DNA from: Ensifer canadensis
GTDB lineage: Bacteria > Pseudomonadota > Alphaproteobacteria > Rhizobiales > Rhizobiaceae
Reading direction: 5' to 3'
Assembly: GCF_017488845.2 (NCBI RefSeq)
Contig: NZ_CP083370.1
Location: 1,302,001-1,366,000 of the forward strand
DNA: 64,000 nt
The translations under genes and the position numbers were made by a program. Numbering within the stretch: the first letter of the stretch is position 1; every line of letters begins with the position of its first letter. This document shows positions 28,893-37,880 of this stretch, in pieces. The notes under the pieces are model-generated. The model ran no database searches. It saw only the letters and a program-made list of their open reading frames with translations, and had not been told where the DNA came from.

Positions 28893-29482
28893 CTGGTCTC
28901 TCGCCAAAGCGTCGCTGGTTGCCGCCGCTCATCGCCGCGCTGATTGCCGCCGTCCTTCAGACGGCAGCGCTTGGCTACATGGTCGAAAGCCGGGCTTCGA
29001 TCCTGCGCAACGGCAAGGAAGTCCTGCTGAAGACCGTGCCGGTTGATCCGAGGGATCTGCTGCGCGGCGACTACGTCATCCTGAGCTATGACATTTCCTG
29101 GCTGCCGCCGGCACTTTTCAAGGACGGATTGCCGACGGCGCCGGCGGAAGCGACGGTTTTCGTGCGTCTGGCAAAACAACCGGACGGCTTCTGGGGTGCG
29201 GCGCAAGCGTCCTTCAAGCCCCTTGCGCCGACGGATGACAGTGTCGTGCTTCAATCGCAACCGTTCACCTATTACCCTTCGTCGAGTGAAAACCCGTCAT
29301 CGATAAACGTCGCATATGGCATCGAGCGATTCTATGTTCCGGAGGGCGAGGGCCGGGTGCTGGAGCAAGCGCGCAATGCCGAGGCGCTTTCGGTCAATGT
29401 TCGCGTCAATAATGCGGGGCGCGCACAGATAAGGCAGATCGCCGTCGAAGGCACGCCTGTCTACGAAGAGACGCTCTATTGA
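28889..29482 (+). CDS. GDYXXLXY domain protein
   Basis: 197 aa. An N-terminal signal-anchor helix (residues 10-30) is followed by the periplasmic signature LLRGDYVILSYD near residues 53-64, which is the G-D-Y-x-x-L-x-Y motif naming the family. Overlaps DUF2157 by 4 nt (ATGA), so translation is coupled. No enzymatic function is known. Confidence 0.88.
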   Translation: MTGLSPKRRWLPPLIAALIAAVLQTAALGYMVESRASILRNGKEVLLKTVPVDPRDLLRGDYVILSYDISWLPPALFKDGLPTAPAEATVFVRLAKQPDGFWGAAQASFKPLAPTDDSVVLQSQPFTYYPSSSENPSSINVAYGIERFYVPEGEGRVLEQARNAEALSVNVRVNNAGRAQIRQIAVEGTPVYEETLY

Positions 29483-29668
29483 CCGCTTGCTGCGGGATCG
29501 GATCGATCTGTCGTGGGTAACCGCATTTTCCCTTTGATCCCGCGAAAACGAGTGATATAGAGACGCCGCGCTCGGGAAAGCCCTGAACCTCAGCATGCCC
29601 ATTCTATCTGCGGTATTTCCGTTGGTTGGTCTTGCGGGAATACGATCAGGCGGTGCGATTGTCTGAAC

Positions 29669-29753
<85 letters not shown>

Positions 29754-29932
29754 AGACAAGCATCGCGCCAAAAGTCCGGATTCTGCTATGATGAAGGGGG
29801 CTGGAGTGCCATTTTGCTTGCAAAACGGTTACGGAACTGCGTAAAGCCACTCCCGGCAAATGGATCGGCTCACGTGCTCGCCAGACCTTTCTAAGGGGAA
29901 GAGCACAGTCAACGTGAAATGAAGGTTTGAAC

Positions 29933-31411
29933 ATGCAGGTTATCGAAACGCTCGCTCAAGGGCTGAAGCGCGAACTCAAGGTCGTTATCCCGGCCAAGGA
30001 CATGGAAGCTCGGATGAACGAGCGTCTGGCCGAAGTGAAGGACCGTGTGAAGATCAACGGCTTCCGGCCGGGCAAGGTGCCGTTCGCGCATCTGAAGAAG
30101 GTCTATGGCAAGTCGATCATGGCAGATCTCGTCAACGAGATCGTCCGCGAAAAGCCGACCGAGATCCTTTCGGGCCGTGGCGAGAAGTCGGCGACCCAGC
30201 CGGAAATCGCGATGACCGAGGACGAGTCCGAAGCCGACAAGATCCTCAACGCTGAGGCTGACCTCGAGTTCACCGTCGCTTACGAAATCATCCCGGCGAT
30301 CGAACTCAAGGACGTCAGCGGCATCAAGGTGACGCGCGAAGTCGTCGAGATCGCCGAAGACGAAGTCAACGAGCAGATCCTGCGTATCGCTGAAAGCGCT
30401 CGCACCTACGAATCGAAGAAGGGCAAGGCCGCCAACGGCGACCGCGTCACCATCGACTACCTCGGCAAGGTTGACGGCGAAGCCTTCGACGGCGGCAAGG
30501 ACGAAGACGCAGAACTCGTTCTCGGCTCCAACCGCTTCATCCCGGGCTTCGAAGAGCAGCTCGTCGGCGTCAAGGCTGGCGACGAGAAGACCATCACCGT
30601 GACGTTCCCGGCCGATTACCCGGCAGCGAACCTCGCTGGCAAGGAAGCCACCTTCGACATCACCGTCAAGGACGTTGCTTCGGCCCAGGACATCGAAATC
30701 AACGACGAACTGGCCACCAAGCTCGGCCTCGAATCGGCTGACAAGCTGAAGGAAATCGTTCGCGGCCAGATCGAGAGCCAGTACGGCTCGCTGACCCGCC
30801 AGAAGGTGAAGCGTCAGATCCTCGACCAGCTCGACGAACTCTACCAGTTCGATACGCCGGAGCGCCTCGTCGAAGCCGAATTCGAAAACATCTGGCGTCA
30901 GATCAACACCGATCTGCAGCAGGCCGGCAAGACCTTCGCTGACGAAGAAACCACCGAAGAAGAAGCACGCGCCGAATACCGCAAGCTCGCTGAGCGTCGC
31001 GTTCGCCTCGGCCTCGTTCTCTCGGAAATCGGCGAAAAGGCCGGCGTTCAGGTCAGCGACGACGAACTGCAGCGTTCGCTGTTCGAACAGCTCCGCCAGT
31101 TCCCGGGCCAGGAAAAGCAGATCCTCGACTACTTCAAGAACACGCCTGGTGCCGCCGCTTCGCTGCGCGCTCCGCTGTTCGAAGAAAAGGTTGTCGATCA
31201 CCTGCTCTCCGAGATCTCGGTAACCGACAAGACGGTTTCCAAGGAAGAGCTGACGGCTGACGACGAAGAAACCGAAGGCAAGGCTGCCAAGAAGGCTCCG
31301 GCCAAGAAGAAGGCCGCTGCCAAGGCTGACGCCGCTGAAGGCGAAGAAGCCGCTGCTCCGAAGAAGAAGGCTCCGGCCAAGAAAAAGGCTGCTGACGACA
31401 GCGCCGAGTAA
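29933..31411 (+). CDS. tig: Trigger factor (ribosome-associated chaperone and peptidyl-prolyl isomerase)
   Basis: 492 aa. The N-terminal ribosome-binding domain carries the signature NGFRPGKVP (residues 44-52). An FKBP-type isomerase domain spans about 160-245 ([31 protein letters not shown]). A helical chaperone C-domain follows. The last 50 residues are a Lys/Ala/Glu tail with repeated KKKA blocks, typical of rhizobial trigger factors. ATG 29933 follows GAAGG; a TTG two codons upstream is possible. The codon bias is strongly C-ending, as in highly expressed genes. Confidence 0.96.
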   Translation: MQVIETLAQGLKRELKVVIPAKDMEARMNERLAEVKDRVKINGFRPGKVPFAHLKKVYGKSIMADLVNEIVREKPTEILSGRGEKSATQPEIAMTEDESEADKILNAEADLEFTVAYEIIPAIELKDVSGIKVTREVVEIAEDEVNEQILRIAESARTYESKKGKAANGDRVTIDYLGKVDGEAFDGGKDEDAELVLGSNRFIPGFEEQLVGVKAGDEKTITVTFPADYPAANLAGKEATFDITVKDVASAQDIEINDELATKLGLESADKLKEIVRGQIESQYGSLTRQKVKRQILDQLDELYQFDTPERLVEAEFENIWRQINTDLQQAGKTFADEETTEEEARAEYRKLAERRVRLGLVLSEIGEKAGVQVSDDELQRSLFEQLRQFPGQEKQILDYFKNTPGAAASLRAPLFEEKVVDHLLSEISVTDKTVSKEELTADDEETEGKAAKKAPAKKKAAAKADAAEGEEAAAPKKKAPAKKKAADDSAE

Positions 31412-31438
31412 TCACTTCTTCGATTGCTTACAAATTGA

Positions 31439-31466
31439 GGCCCTGCCGTTTACGGCGGGGCCTTTT
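31439..31466 (+). terminator. Rho-independent terminator after tig
   Basis: 10-bp stem GGCCCTGCCG/CGGCGGGGCC with one wobble pair, loop TTTA, then TTTTCTGTT. It is 28 bp after the tig stop. Confidence 0.88.
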
Positions 31467-31517
31467 CTGTTGGGGAAATGTTTGTCGTGCGTGGTGGGTG
31501 CACAGAGACGTTTTGCT

Positions 31518-32327
31518 TTACCGAAGATCGAGCAGCAACGCCCGGTGATCCGAGACTTCCGGTTGTTCGACAACGTCGAAGCTGATGACATCGACATCCG
31601 GCGTGGCCAGCATGTAATCGGCGTAACGCCCTGATTTGCCGTAGTGCGATGTGCGTGTATCCGTGTGACCTCGACCGGTGACGAGATCGGACAGGCCGAG
31701 ACTGCCGAGCGCCGCAAAGGTTGCGCTTTCAGGCAGGACATTGAAATCGCCGCAGACGACGAGCCTTTCGTTTCCGGGCCAAATGCGGCCGATAAGTTGT
31801 ACCAGCGCATCCGCCTGCGCCTGCCGCTCCGGCGTGTCGCCCTTGCCGTTCGTGGTCCGCAGGCCGTGCATCTGCGCGATGGTTATGGAAAAGCCATGCT
31901 CATAGTTGAAGAGGCGGAGGCAGTGGGCATTTCGGGCGCGCGGATGTTCGCCCCAACCGTCGGGCGAAAACTCGCCATGGACGAAATCGAGCGCCTGGCC
32001 GATGACGGGAAAGGATTTGCGCACGAATGTCGCCAATCCGAATTCGGAATGGACCATACGATCGCCATCGGAAAGCTCGCCTCTCGACGTCGGGCAGAAA
32101 TACCCGTCATGATCAGGCAGGGCTGCGCAGATCTCGTCGAAGAGATTGGCGCGCTGCGGCAGCTCGGCATCGCGATCGCGGTAAAGGAGCCACTCTGACC
32201 TCGTCTCCGGAGAGCGCACGACCTCCTGCAGACACAGGATGTCTGCGTTGACTTCGACAAGATACGGTATCAGCGGCGCATGCAGCTTGCCGCCCCAGGC
32301 ATTCAGGGAGAGGATGCGTAGTGCCAT
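31518..32327 (-). CDS. Endonuclease/exonuclease/phosphatase-family hydrolase
   Basis: 269 aa. The four motifs of the EEP (DNase I-like) fold are visible: LSLNAWGG at the N-terminus, LCLQEV near residue 35, CGDFNVLP, and VSDHRALLLD at the C-terminus. Metal-dependent phosphodiester or phosphomonoester cleavage is expected, but the substrate (nucleic acid, sphingomyelin or inositol phosphate) cannot be told. ATG 32327 gives the canonical start; the longer frame to 32426 is unsupported. It converges with tig. Confidence 0.82.
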   Translation of the reverse strand: MALRILSLNAWGGKLHAPLIPYLVEVNADILCLQEVVRSPETRSEWLLYRDRDAELPQRANLFDEICAALPDHDGYFCPTSRGELSDGDRMVHSEFGLATFVRKSFPVIGQALDFVHGEFSPDGWGEHPRARNAHCLRLFNYEHGFSITIAQMHGLRTTNGKGDTPERQAQADALVQLIGRIWPGNERLVVCGDFNVLPESATFAALGSLGLSDLVTGRGHTDTRTSHYGKSGRYADYMLATPDVDVISFDVVEQPEVSDHRALLLDLR

Positions 32328-32513
32328 GCTCAATCGCTCGCCAAAACACGGCCCGACGATGCGCAGCATATTCGGGCCGTATGCGTGAAAACGAAGCCCA
32401 GGCCGATCACTTGATGCCGTTCTCAAGTGGCCGGATTTGGCGACGTCAGGGCGGCGAGGCTATCTGATTCGCGGCGGTTTGTTCGGGGCCGACCTGGCCG
32501 GCCTCGCGGCATT

Positions 32514-33920
32514 TTAAGCCGTCGGCTTGATCTCGCCCATGCGGTTCCAGGCGTCGAGGCCGGCAATCTTGTAGGCTTCGGCAAGCGTCGGATAGTTGAA
32601 CGTGTTCTCGACAAAGTACTCGACGGTGCCCTTGAGGTTCAGCACGGCCTGGCCGATATGAACCAGCTCGGTCGCGCCTTCACCGAGGATGTGCACGCCG
32701 AGCAGGCGGCGCGTCTTTAGCGAAAAGATCATCTTCAAAAGACCGGAGTCGAGCCCCATGATGTGGCCGCGCGAGGTTTCGCGAAAGCGCGCAATGCCGC
32801 ATTCATAGGCAATGCCGCGCTCCTTGACCTCCTCTTCTGAAAGGCCGCAGGTGGAGATTTCCGGAACGGCATAGATGCCGTAAGGGAAGTATTTTTGCGG
32901 CTCCATGGCGATGGCGCCGACTGCGACGCGAGCAGCAATGCGTCCCTGTTCCATCGAAGTCGAGGCAAGGCTCGGGAAGCCGACCACGTCGCCGGCGGCG
33001 TAGATGTTGGGCACTGAGGTCTGGAAGGTTTCGGGATTGACCTTGAGCCGACCGCGGCTGTCGGCTTCGAGCCCGGCGGCCGGAAGATTGAGCGTGTCGG
33101 TCGCGCCCATGCGGCCGGCGGCAAAGAGCACCATGTCGGTCACGATCCTGCGGCCGTTGTCGAGCGTCAGCAGAACCTTACCATCGTCGAGCCGTTCGAC
33201 CTTTTCCGCCTTCTGCCCGAGATGGAGTTTCATGTTGCGGTCGCGCAATTGATAGGTGAAGTCCTCGACAATCTCCTTGTCGATGAAGTCGAGCATCGTC
33301 GTCTTCGGGTCGATCACCGTCACTTGCGTGTCTAGCGCACTGAATATCGTCGCATATTCGATGCCGACGACGCCGGCGCCGATCACCACGAGCGAGCGCG
33401 GCAACTGCGAGATATCGAGCAGCTCGTCGCTGTCGAGCACGGTCTTGCCGTCGAAGGGCATGTAGTCCGGACGGAATGGCTTCGTGCCGACGGCAAGCAT
33501 GATGCTGGTCGCCGAAACGAGCAAAGTCTCGCCGTCGTCCTTGACCACTTCAAGCGTGGTCTGATCGACGAAACTTGCCTTGCCGCGCATCTGCTGCACG
33601 CGGTTGCGGGCAAACTGGTGTTCGAGAACCTCAACCTCATGATTGAGGGTGATGATCAGTCGCTGGCGCAGATCCTCGGCGCTGATCTCCTCCTTGACGC
33701 GGTAAGAGCGGCCGTAAAAGCCGCGTTCGCGCCAACCCGAGAGATTGAGCGCCGTTTCGCGCAGGGTCTTCGACGGGATCGTGCCCGTGTGCACGGAAAC
33801 GCCGCCGACGCGTTTGCCCTGTTCGATGACGAGAACCTTCTTGCCGAGCTTGGCGGCCTGGATGGCGCCACGGCGGCCGGCGGGTCCGCTTCCGACGACG
33901 ATGAGATCGAACTGGTTCAT
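32514..33920 (-). CDS. sthA: Soluble pyridine nucleotide transhydrogenase
   Basis: 468 aa, the usual length. FAD-binding motif GSGPAGRRGAIQAAKLG near residue 10, NAD(P)-binding GAGVVGIEYATIF in the middle, and the C-terminal dimerisation domain. The redox-active disulfide region of lipoamide dehydrogenases is replaced by VSVHTGTIPSKTL, without cysteines, which identifies SthA. It interconverts NADPH and NADH to balance the cytoplasmic pools. ATG 33920 begins MNQFDLIVVG; an ATG two codons upstream (33926) is possible. Confidence 0.93.
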   Translation of the reverse strand: MNQFDLIVVGSGPAGRRGAIQAAKLGKKVLVIEQGKRVGGVSVHTGTIPSKTLRETALNLSGWRERGFYGRSYRVKEEISAEDLRQRLIITLNHEVEVLEHQFARNRVQQMRGKASFVDQTTLEVVKDDGETLLVSATSIMLAVGTKPFRPDYMPFDGKTVLDSDELLDISQLPRSLVVIGAGVVGIEYATIFSALDTQVTVIDPKTTMLDFIDKEIVEDFTYQLRDRNMKLHLGQKAEKVERLDDGKVLLTLDNGRRIVTDMVLFAAGRMGATDTLNLPAAGLEADSRGRLKVNPETFQTSVPNIYAAGDVVGFPSLASTSMEQGRIAARVAVGAIAMEPQKYFPYGIYAVPEISTCGLSEEEVKERGIAYECGIARFRETSRGHIMGLDSGLLKMIFSLKTRRLLGVHILGEGATELVHIGQAVLNLKGTVEYFVENTFNYPTLAEAYKIAGLDAWNRMGEIKPTA

Positions 33921-34122
33921 GGGCATTTCCGTAAAAAAGGAAGAATCGTTGTGCGCTGCGAAAAGTCTCGCTCGCATGCGTCTATATCGTCAATCGCACA
34001 GTTTGATGAAGTGGTTTTCGTCTTTGAAACCTGTTGGGTGCGAATATGACGAAATACGCGTATGCTCGATGACCCAATAGCATACCGGTGCATGGAATTC
34101 ATGCGGGCATGGGAGGTCTTCT

Positions 34123-35166
34123 ATGGCGTTCGACCTGATGAACGAGCCAAGCTCGGACTATTCGCGCACCACGGAACCGCCGCATGGGGAGGACAGGCAG
34201 GGCGTGATCGCCGCTGCGGTCTACGAAAACGGCGTGCGCATCCAGGACATTCAGGTGGAAGATGCGAGCAAATGGCGAAACCGCCCGAATGCCGTCATCT
34301 GGATCGGTCTCCATGAACCGGATGCTGCGTTGCTTCGCCAGGTGCAGCGCGAGTTCGATCTGCATGACCTGGCGATCGAAGACGCCTGCAAGGCGCATCA
34401 ACGTCCTAAACTTGAGATCTATGGCGATTCGATTTTCGTCGTTGCCCGCACCGCTCATATGGTCGGAGTCGAAATCGCGTTCGGCGAAACGCATCTCTTC
34501 GTCGGGCGCGGCTACGTCGTCTCGGTTCGCCACGGCGCCTCGACCTCCTATATGGCCGTGCGGCAGCGATGCGAAGCGTCACCCGCTGCCCTTGCTCATG
34601 GTGAGAACTATATCCTGTATTCGATCCTCGATTTCATCGTCGACAATTACATGCCGGTAATCGAGGCCATTCACGAGGAAGTCGAACGGCTCGAGGATCG
34701 TCTGCTTCGCCAACGGCTGGAGAAGGCGGATATCGAACGGCTCTATCTGCTCCGGCGCAACCTGCTCAGGCTTCGCAATGCCGCCGTGCCGCTGGTCGAT
34801 GTCTGCCGGCGGCACGAGCATATCGATCTGCCCGGCATGGAGGCGGCACTGCAACCGCTGTTTCGCGATGTGACCGACCATGTCCGCCGCGTGCAGGAAG
34901 ATATCGATGCGTTGCGCGAGGTTCTGGCCTTCACCTTTGAAGCCAGCTTGATGATCGGCCAATCCGAGCAGACGGAGATCTCCCGCAAGCTTGCCTCCTG
35001 GGCAGCTATCCTTGCAGTGCCGACGGCAATTGCCGGTATCTACGGGATGAACTTCGACGACATGCCGGAGCTTAAATTCCGCTACGGTTATTTCGTGGTG
35101 CTGGCCGTGATCATCGGGCTCTGCCTGACGCTGTATCGCTTCTTCCGCCGCGCCCGATGGCTTTGA
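34123..35166 (+). CDS. CorA-family magnesium/divalent metal transporter
   Basis: 347 aa. A large cytoplasmic domain (about 1-285) is followed by two C-terminal helices (SWAAILAVPTAIAGIYGM and YFVVLAVIIGLCLTLYRFF) separated by the pore signature YGMNFDDMPEL. The protein would form a pentameric channel in the inner membrane. ATG 34123 follows GGGAGG. It converges with radC across a repeat element. CorA-type members also carry Co, Ni or Zn, so the ion is not certain. Confidence 0.88.
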   Translation: MAFDLMNEPSSDYSRTTEPPHGEDRQGVIAAAVYENGVRIQDIQVEDASKWRNRPNAVIWIGLHEPDAALLRQVQREFDLHDLAIEDACKAHQRPKLEIYGDSIFVVARTAHMVGVEIAFGETHLFVGRGYVVSVRHGASTSYMAVRQRCEASPAALAHGENYILYSILDFIVDNYMPVIEAIHEEVERLEDRLLRQRLEKADIERLYLLRRNLLRLRNAAVPLVDVCRRHEHIDLPGMEAALQPLFRDVTDHVRRVQEDIDALREVLAFTFEASLMIGQSEQTEISRKLASWAAILAVPTAIAGIYGMNFDDMPELKFRYGYFVVLAVIIGLCLTLYRFFRRARWL

Positions 35167-35182
35167 TTGCAAAGCCCGGCGG

Positions 35183-35277
35183 CTAGAGCATTTCCAGGAA
35201 AAGTGCGAAGCGGTTTTCCATCAGGAAATGCGTAAAAAAGCGTTTGTGCGATTCCGTCCAAATCGGAAACGCTCTAG
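35183..35277. repeat. Interspersed repeat with CTAGAGC...GCTCTAG termini, copy 1
   Basis: 95 bp. The ends CTAGAGC and GCTCTAG are inverted repeats, with inner blocks TTTCCAGGAAAAGTGCGAAG and AAATCGGAAAC. A second copy, about 107 bp with a 10-bp insertion after CGTAAAAA, lies at 58070-58176. Such elements are scattered through rhizobial genomes. The right end here reaches into the stop codon of radC. Confidence 0.88.
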
Positions 35278-36065
35278 AAGAGGCGCAGCCCCTTCAGGCT
35301 TACATGGCCGTCCTTGCCGATGATGATGTGATCGTGCACCGCAATGCCGAGCGGCTTGGCTGTCTCGACGATCAGCTTGGTCATGTCGATATCCGCCCGC
35401 GACGGCGTGGGGTCGCCTGAGGGGTGATTATGCGCAAGGATGATCGCGGTTGCCGACAATTCGAGTGCGCGCTTGACGACCTCGCGCGGATAGACAGGCG
35501 TGTGGTCGATCGTGCCCGTCTGCTGGACCTCGTCGGCAATCAACGCATTACGCTTGTCGAGGAATAATATCCGGAATTGCTCCTTGGTCTCATAGGCCAT
35601 AGCCGCGTGGCAATATTCGATCACCGCCGACCAGGACGAGAGAATGTGCTTCTTGCGCAGGTCACTCTTCAGCGTTCGGTGCCCGATCGTCGAGACGAGC
35701 TTCAGGTCGAGCGCGACCGATTCGCCAACACCCTCGACCTCCTGCAGCAACGGGAGCGGTGCGCCGAATACACCGGCAAGCGTGCCAAAGCGCGTCAGCA
35801 GCGCCTTGGCAATCGGCTTGGTATCCTTGCGCGGGATAAGCCGGAACAGCAGCATTTCGAGGAGTTCGTAGTCGGCAAGCGCGGCGTCGCCGTGCTCGCG
35901 ATACCGTGTTCGCAGCCGATCACGGTGGCCAAGATAGTGCGCCTCGACCGCCTGAGCTGCCGCGTCTGAGACATGCGCGTCCTGCGGCTGCAGATCCGCA
36001 AAAAACGACCGTTCGTCCGCCGGCTGCGTCGCATCGCCTGCGGATGAGCGGGAGTTTTTCTTCAT
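35274..36065 (-). CDS. radC: RadC-family JAB/MPN domain protein
   Basis: 263 aa. A helix-hairpin-helix-like N-terminal half ([19 protein letters not shown]) precedes the JAMM metal motif [16 protein letters not shown]. The name radC is historical; a DNA-repair role has not been confirmed for the family. ATG 36065 overlaps the map stop by 4 nt (ATGA), so map and radC form an operon in that order. The stop codon TAG (35276-35274) lies within the terminal CTAG of the repeat element downstream. Confidence 0.9.
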   Translation of the reverse strand: MKKNSRSSAGDATQPADERSFFADLQPQDAHVSDAAAQAVEAHYLGHRDRLRTRYREHGDAALADYELLEMLLFRLIPRKDTKPIAKALLTRFGTLAGVFGAPLPLLQEVEGVGESVALDLKLVSTIGHRTLKSDLRKKHILSSWSAVIEYCHAAMAYETKEQFRILFLDKRNALIADEVQQTGTIDHTPVYPREVVKRALELSATAIILAHNHPSGDPTPSRADIDMTKLIVETAKPLGIAVHDHIIIGKDGHVSLKGLRLF

Positions 36066-36901
36066 GCGGCGCCCATGGCGGCCATGTCAGGCTTGAAGAG
36101 GCCGGCCGGCGAGAGCGTGAAGATCTCGCAGCCATCAGCCGTGACGCCGACCGTATGCTCGTACTGCGCCGAGAGAGAACGGTCGCGTGTTACCGCCGTC
36201 CAGCCATCGGCAAGTACCTTCACGTGCGGGCGACCGAGATTGATCATCGGCTCGATGGTGAAGATCATGCCTTCGCGCAGTTCCGGCCCCTCGTTGGCGC
36301 GGCCGTAATGCAGGATGTTGGGAGCGTCGTGGAAAAGCCGGCCGACGCCGTGTCCGCAGAAGTCGCGTACGACCGAGCACCGTTCGGCTTCGGCATAGGC
36401 CTGGATGGCTTCGCCGATCGCGCCGGTGCGGGCGCCAGGACGCACGGCGGCAATGCCGCGCATCAGGCACTCATGCGTCACGTCGAGAAGCCGCTCGGCG
36501 GCACGTTTGATCTCGCCGACCGGATACATGCGGCTGGAATCGCCGTGCCAGCCATCGATCACATAGGTCACGTCGATATTGACGATATCGCCGTCGCGAA
36601 GCGGCTTGTCGTTCGGAATACCGTGGCAGACAACGTGGTTGATCGAGGTGCAGGACGACTTGGTATAGCCGCGGTAGTTCAGCGTTGCCGGAAGCGCGCC
36701 GTTGTCCATGCCGAACTCGAAGACGAAGCGGTCGATCTCCTCGGTCGTCACCCCGGGCCGAACGCGCGACACCAGTTCGTCGAGGCAACGCGCCGTCACC
36801 TGACAGGCCTTGCGCATACCTTCGAACCCCTCCGGTCCGTAGAGGCGGATGACGCCGGTGTTCTTATAGGGCGCGGACCCTGCCTCGATGTAAGTCACCA
36901 T
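36062..36901 (-). CDS. map: Methionine aminopeptidase, type I
   Basis: 279 aa. The five metal ligands are in place: D in NIDVT, D in WHGDSSR, H in GHGVG, E in TIEPM and E in QYEHTV. The enzyme removes initiator methionine from nascent proteins in the cytoplasm. It lies upstream of radC with a 4-nt overlap. The gene is about 20 residues longer at the N-terminus than E. coli Map. Confidence 0.94.
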   Translation of the reverse strand: MVTYIEAGSAPYKNTGVIRLYGPEGFEGMRKACQVTARCLDELVSRVRPGVTTEEIDRFVFEFGMDNGALPATLNYRGYTKSSCTSINHVVCHGIPNDKPLRDGDIVNIDVTYVIDGWHGDSSRMYPVGEIKRAAERLLDVTHECLMRGIAAVRPGARTGAIGEAIQAYAEAERCSVVRDFCGHGVGRLFHDAPNILHYGRANEGPELREGMIFTIEPMINLGRPHVKVLADGWTAVTRDRSLSAQYEHTVGVTADGCEIFTLSPAGLFKPDMAAMGAA

Positions 36902-37130
36902 TCCAGAACTTTCAGTTGTTTCCTGTCGAATTTCATAATCCAGCAGGGGCAGCCTCGTCCACTGCCGTGCACCTTGAGGGACTGATATAGGGCGCAGCGC
37001 ACAGTATTTCGCAGCCGCGATCTTCCGCTAAGCAGATCGGCAAGCCTAACGCGGATCAATGCCTGCGCCTATCCGTAGAATGTTGCAGGTTGCTAAGGGT
37101 TGGCGATGCCGTGCGTGCCAAATCGGTAAC

Positions 37131-37862
37131 TCAGGCGAAGTTGCGAATAGCGCTGGCACCTGCCTCATCGATTGCGATCAAGCCGATCGGTGCTATCTCG
37201 GAGGGCGATACCAGGCATTTCACCGCATAGGCCTCGACACCTCTGGTCATGGCACGATCGAAGGCAGCGGCATATACAGGGTCGTAGTCGCGGCAGATCT
37301 GCAGGTGATCGCAATCGCTGCGCTGCACTAGGTAGACCATGATCGCGCGATGGCCGGCTTCGACCATGTCTCCCAGTTCTTCGAGGTGCTTGGCGCCACG
37401 TGCAGTCGGGCTGTCGGGAAACTCGGCCACGCCAGGGTTGCGACTGAAATGCACATTCTTCACCTCGACATAGGCAAGACCGCGCAGGCTGTCGCTCAAG
37501 AGAATGTCGATTCGCGAATTGCGCCCGTATTTCTGCTCGCGGGCGAGGTTCTCGTAGAGATGAAGGTCGGCGACAAGTCCGAGCCGAATGGCCTCTTCCG
37601 CCAGACGGTTGGGCAGGCCGGTGTTGATGCCGACCAGCGTACCATCCGCCTCGACGATTTCGAGCATCTGCCGGTACTTGCGCGTCGGGCTATCATGCTC
37701 CGACATCCAGATGCGCGAACCCGGCGTCGTCAGTCCGCGCATCGACCCGGTGTTGGGGCATGAGCCGGTCAATGCCGTACCATCGGCGAGGAGAGCGTCG
37801 AATAGAAAGCGTTTGTAGCGCTGCACGAGCGTGGCGGGCACGAGTGGCCGATCGAAAATCAA
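37131..37862 (-). CDS. sfsA: SfsA-family protein (putative DNA-binding/nuclease-fold)
   Basis: 243 aa from TTG 37862. Signatures include [17 protein letters not shown] and YVEVKNVHF followed by [13 protein letters not shown], where the PD-(D/E)xK-like residues lie. SfsA was described as a factor affecting sugar fermentation in E. coli; its molecular function is unsettled. The start lies 18 nt after the phaC stop, and AAGGTG provides a ribosome-binding site, so it is probably co-transcribed with phaC. Confidence 0.9.
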   Translation of the reverse strand: MIFDRPLVPATLVQRYKRFLFDALLADGTALTGSCPNTGSMRGLTTPGSRIWMSEHDSPTRKYRQMLEIVEADGTLVGINTGLPNRLAEEAIRLGLVADLHLYENLAREQKYGRNSRIDILLSDSLRGLAYVEVKNVHFSRNPGVAEFPDSPTARGAKHLEELGDMVEAGHRAIMVYLVQRSDCDHLQICRDYDPVYAAAFDRAMTRGVEAYAVKCLVSPSEIAPIGLIAIDEAGASAIRNFA

Positions 37863-37880
37863 GATCTGTTCACACCTTGG

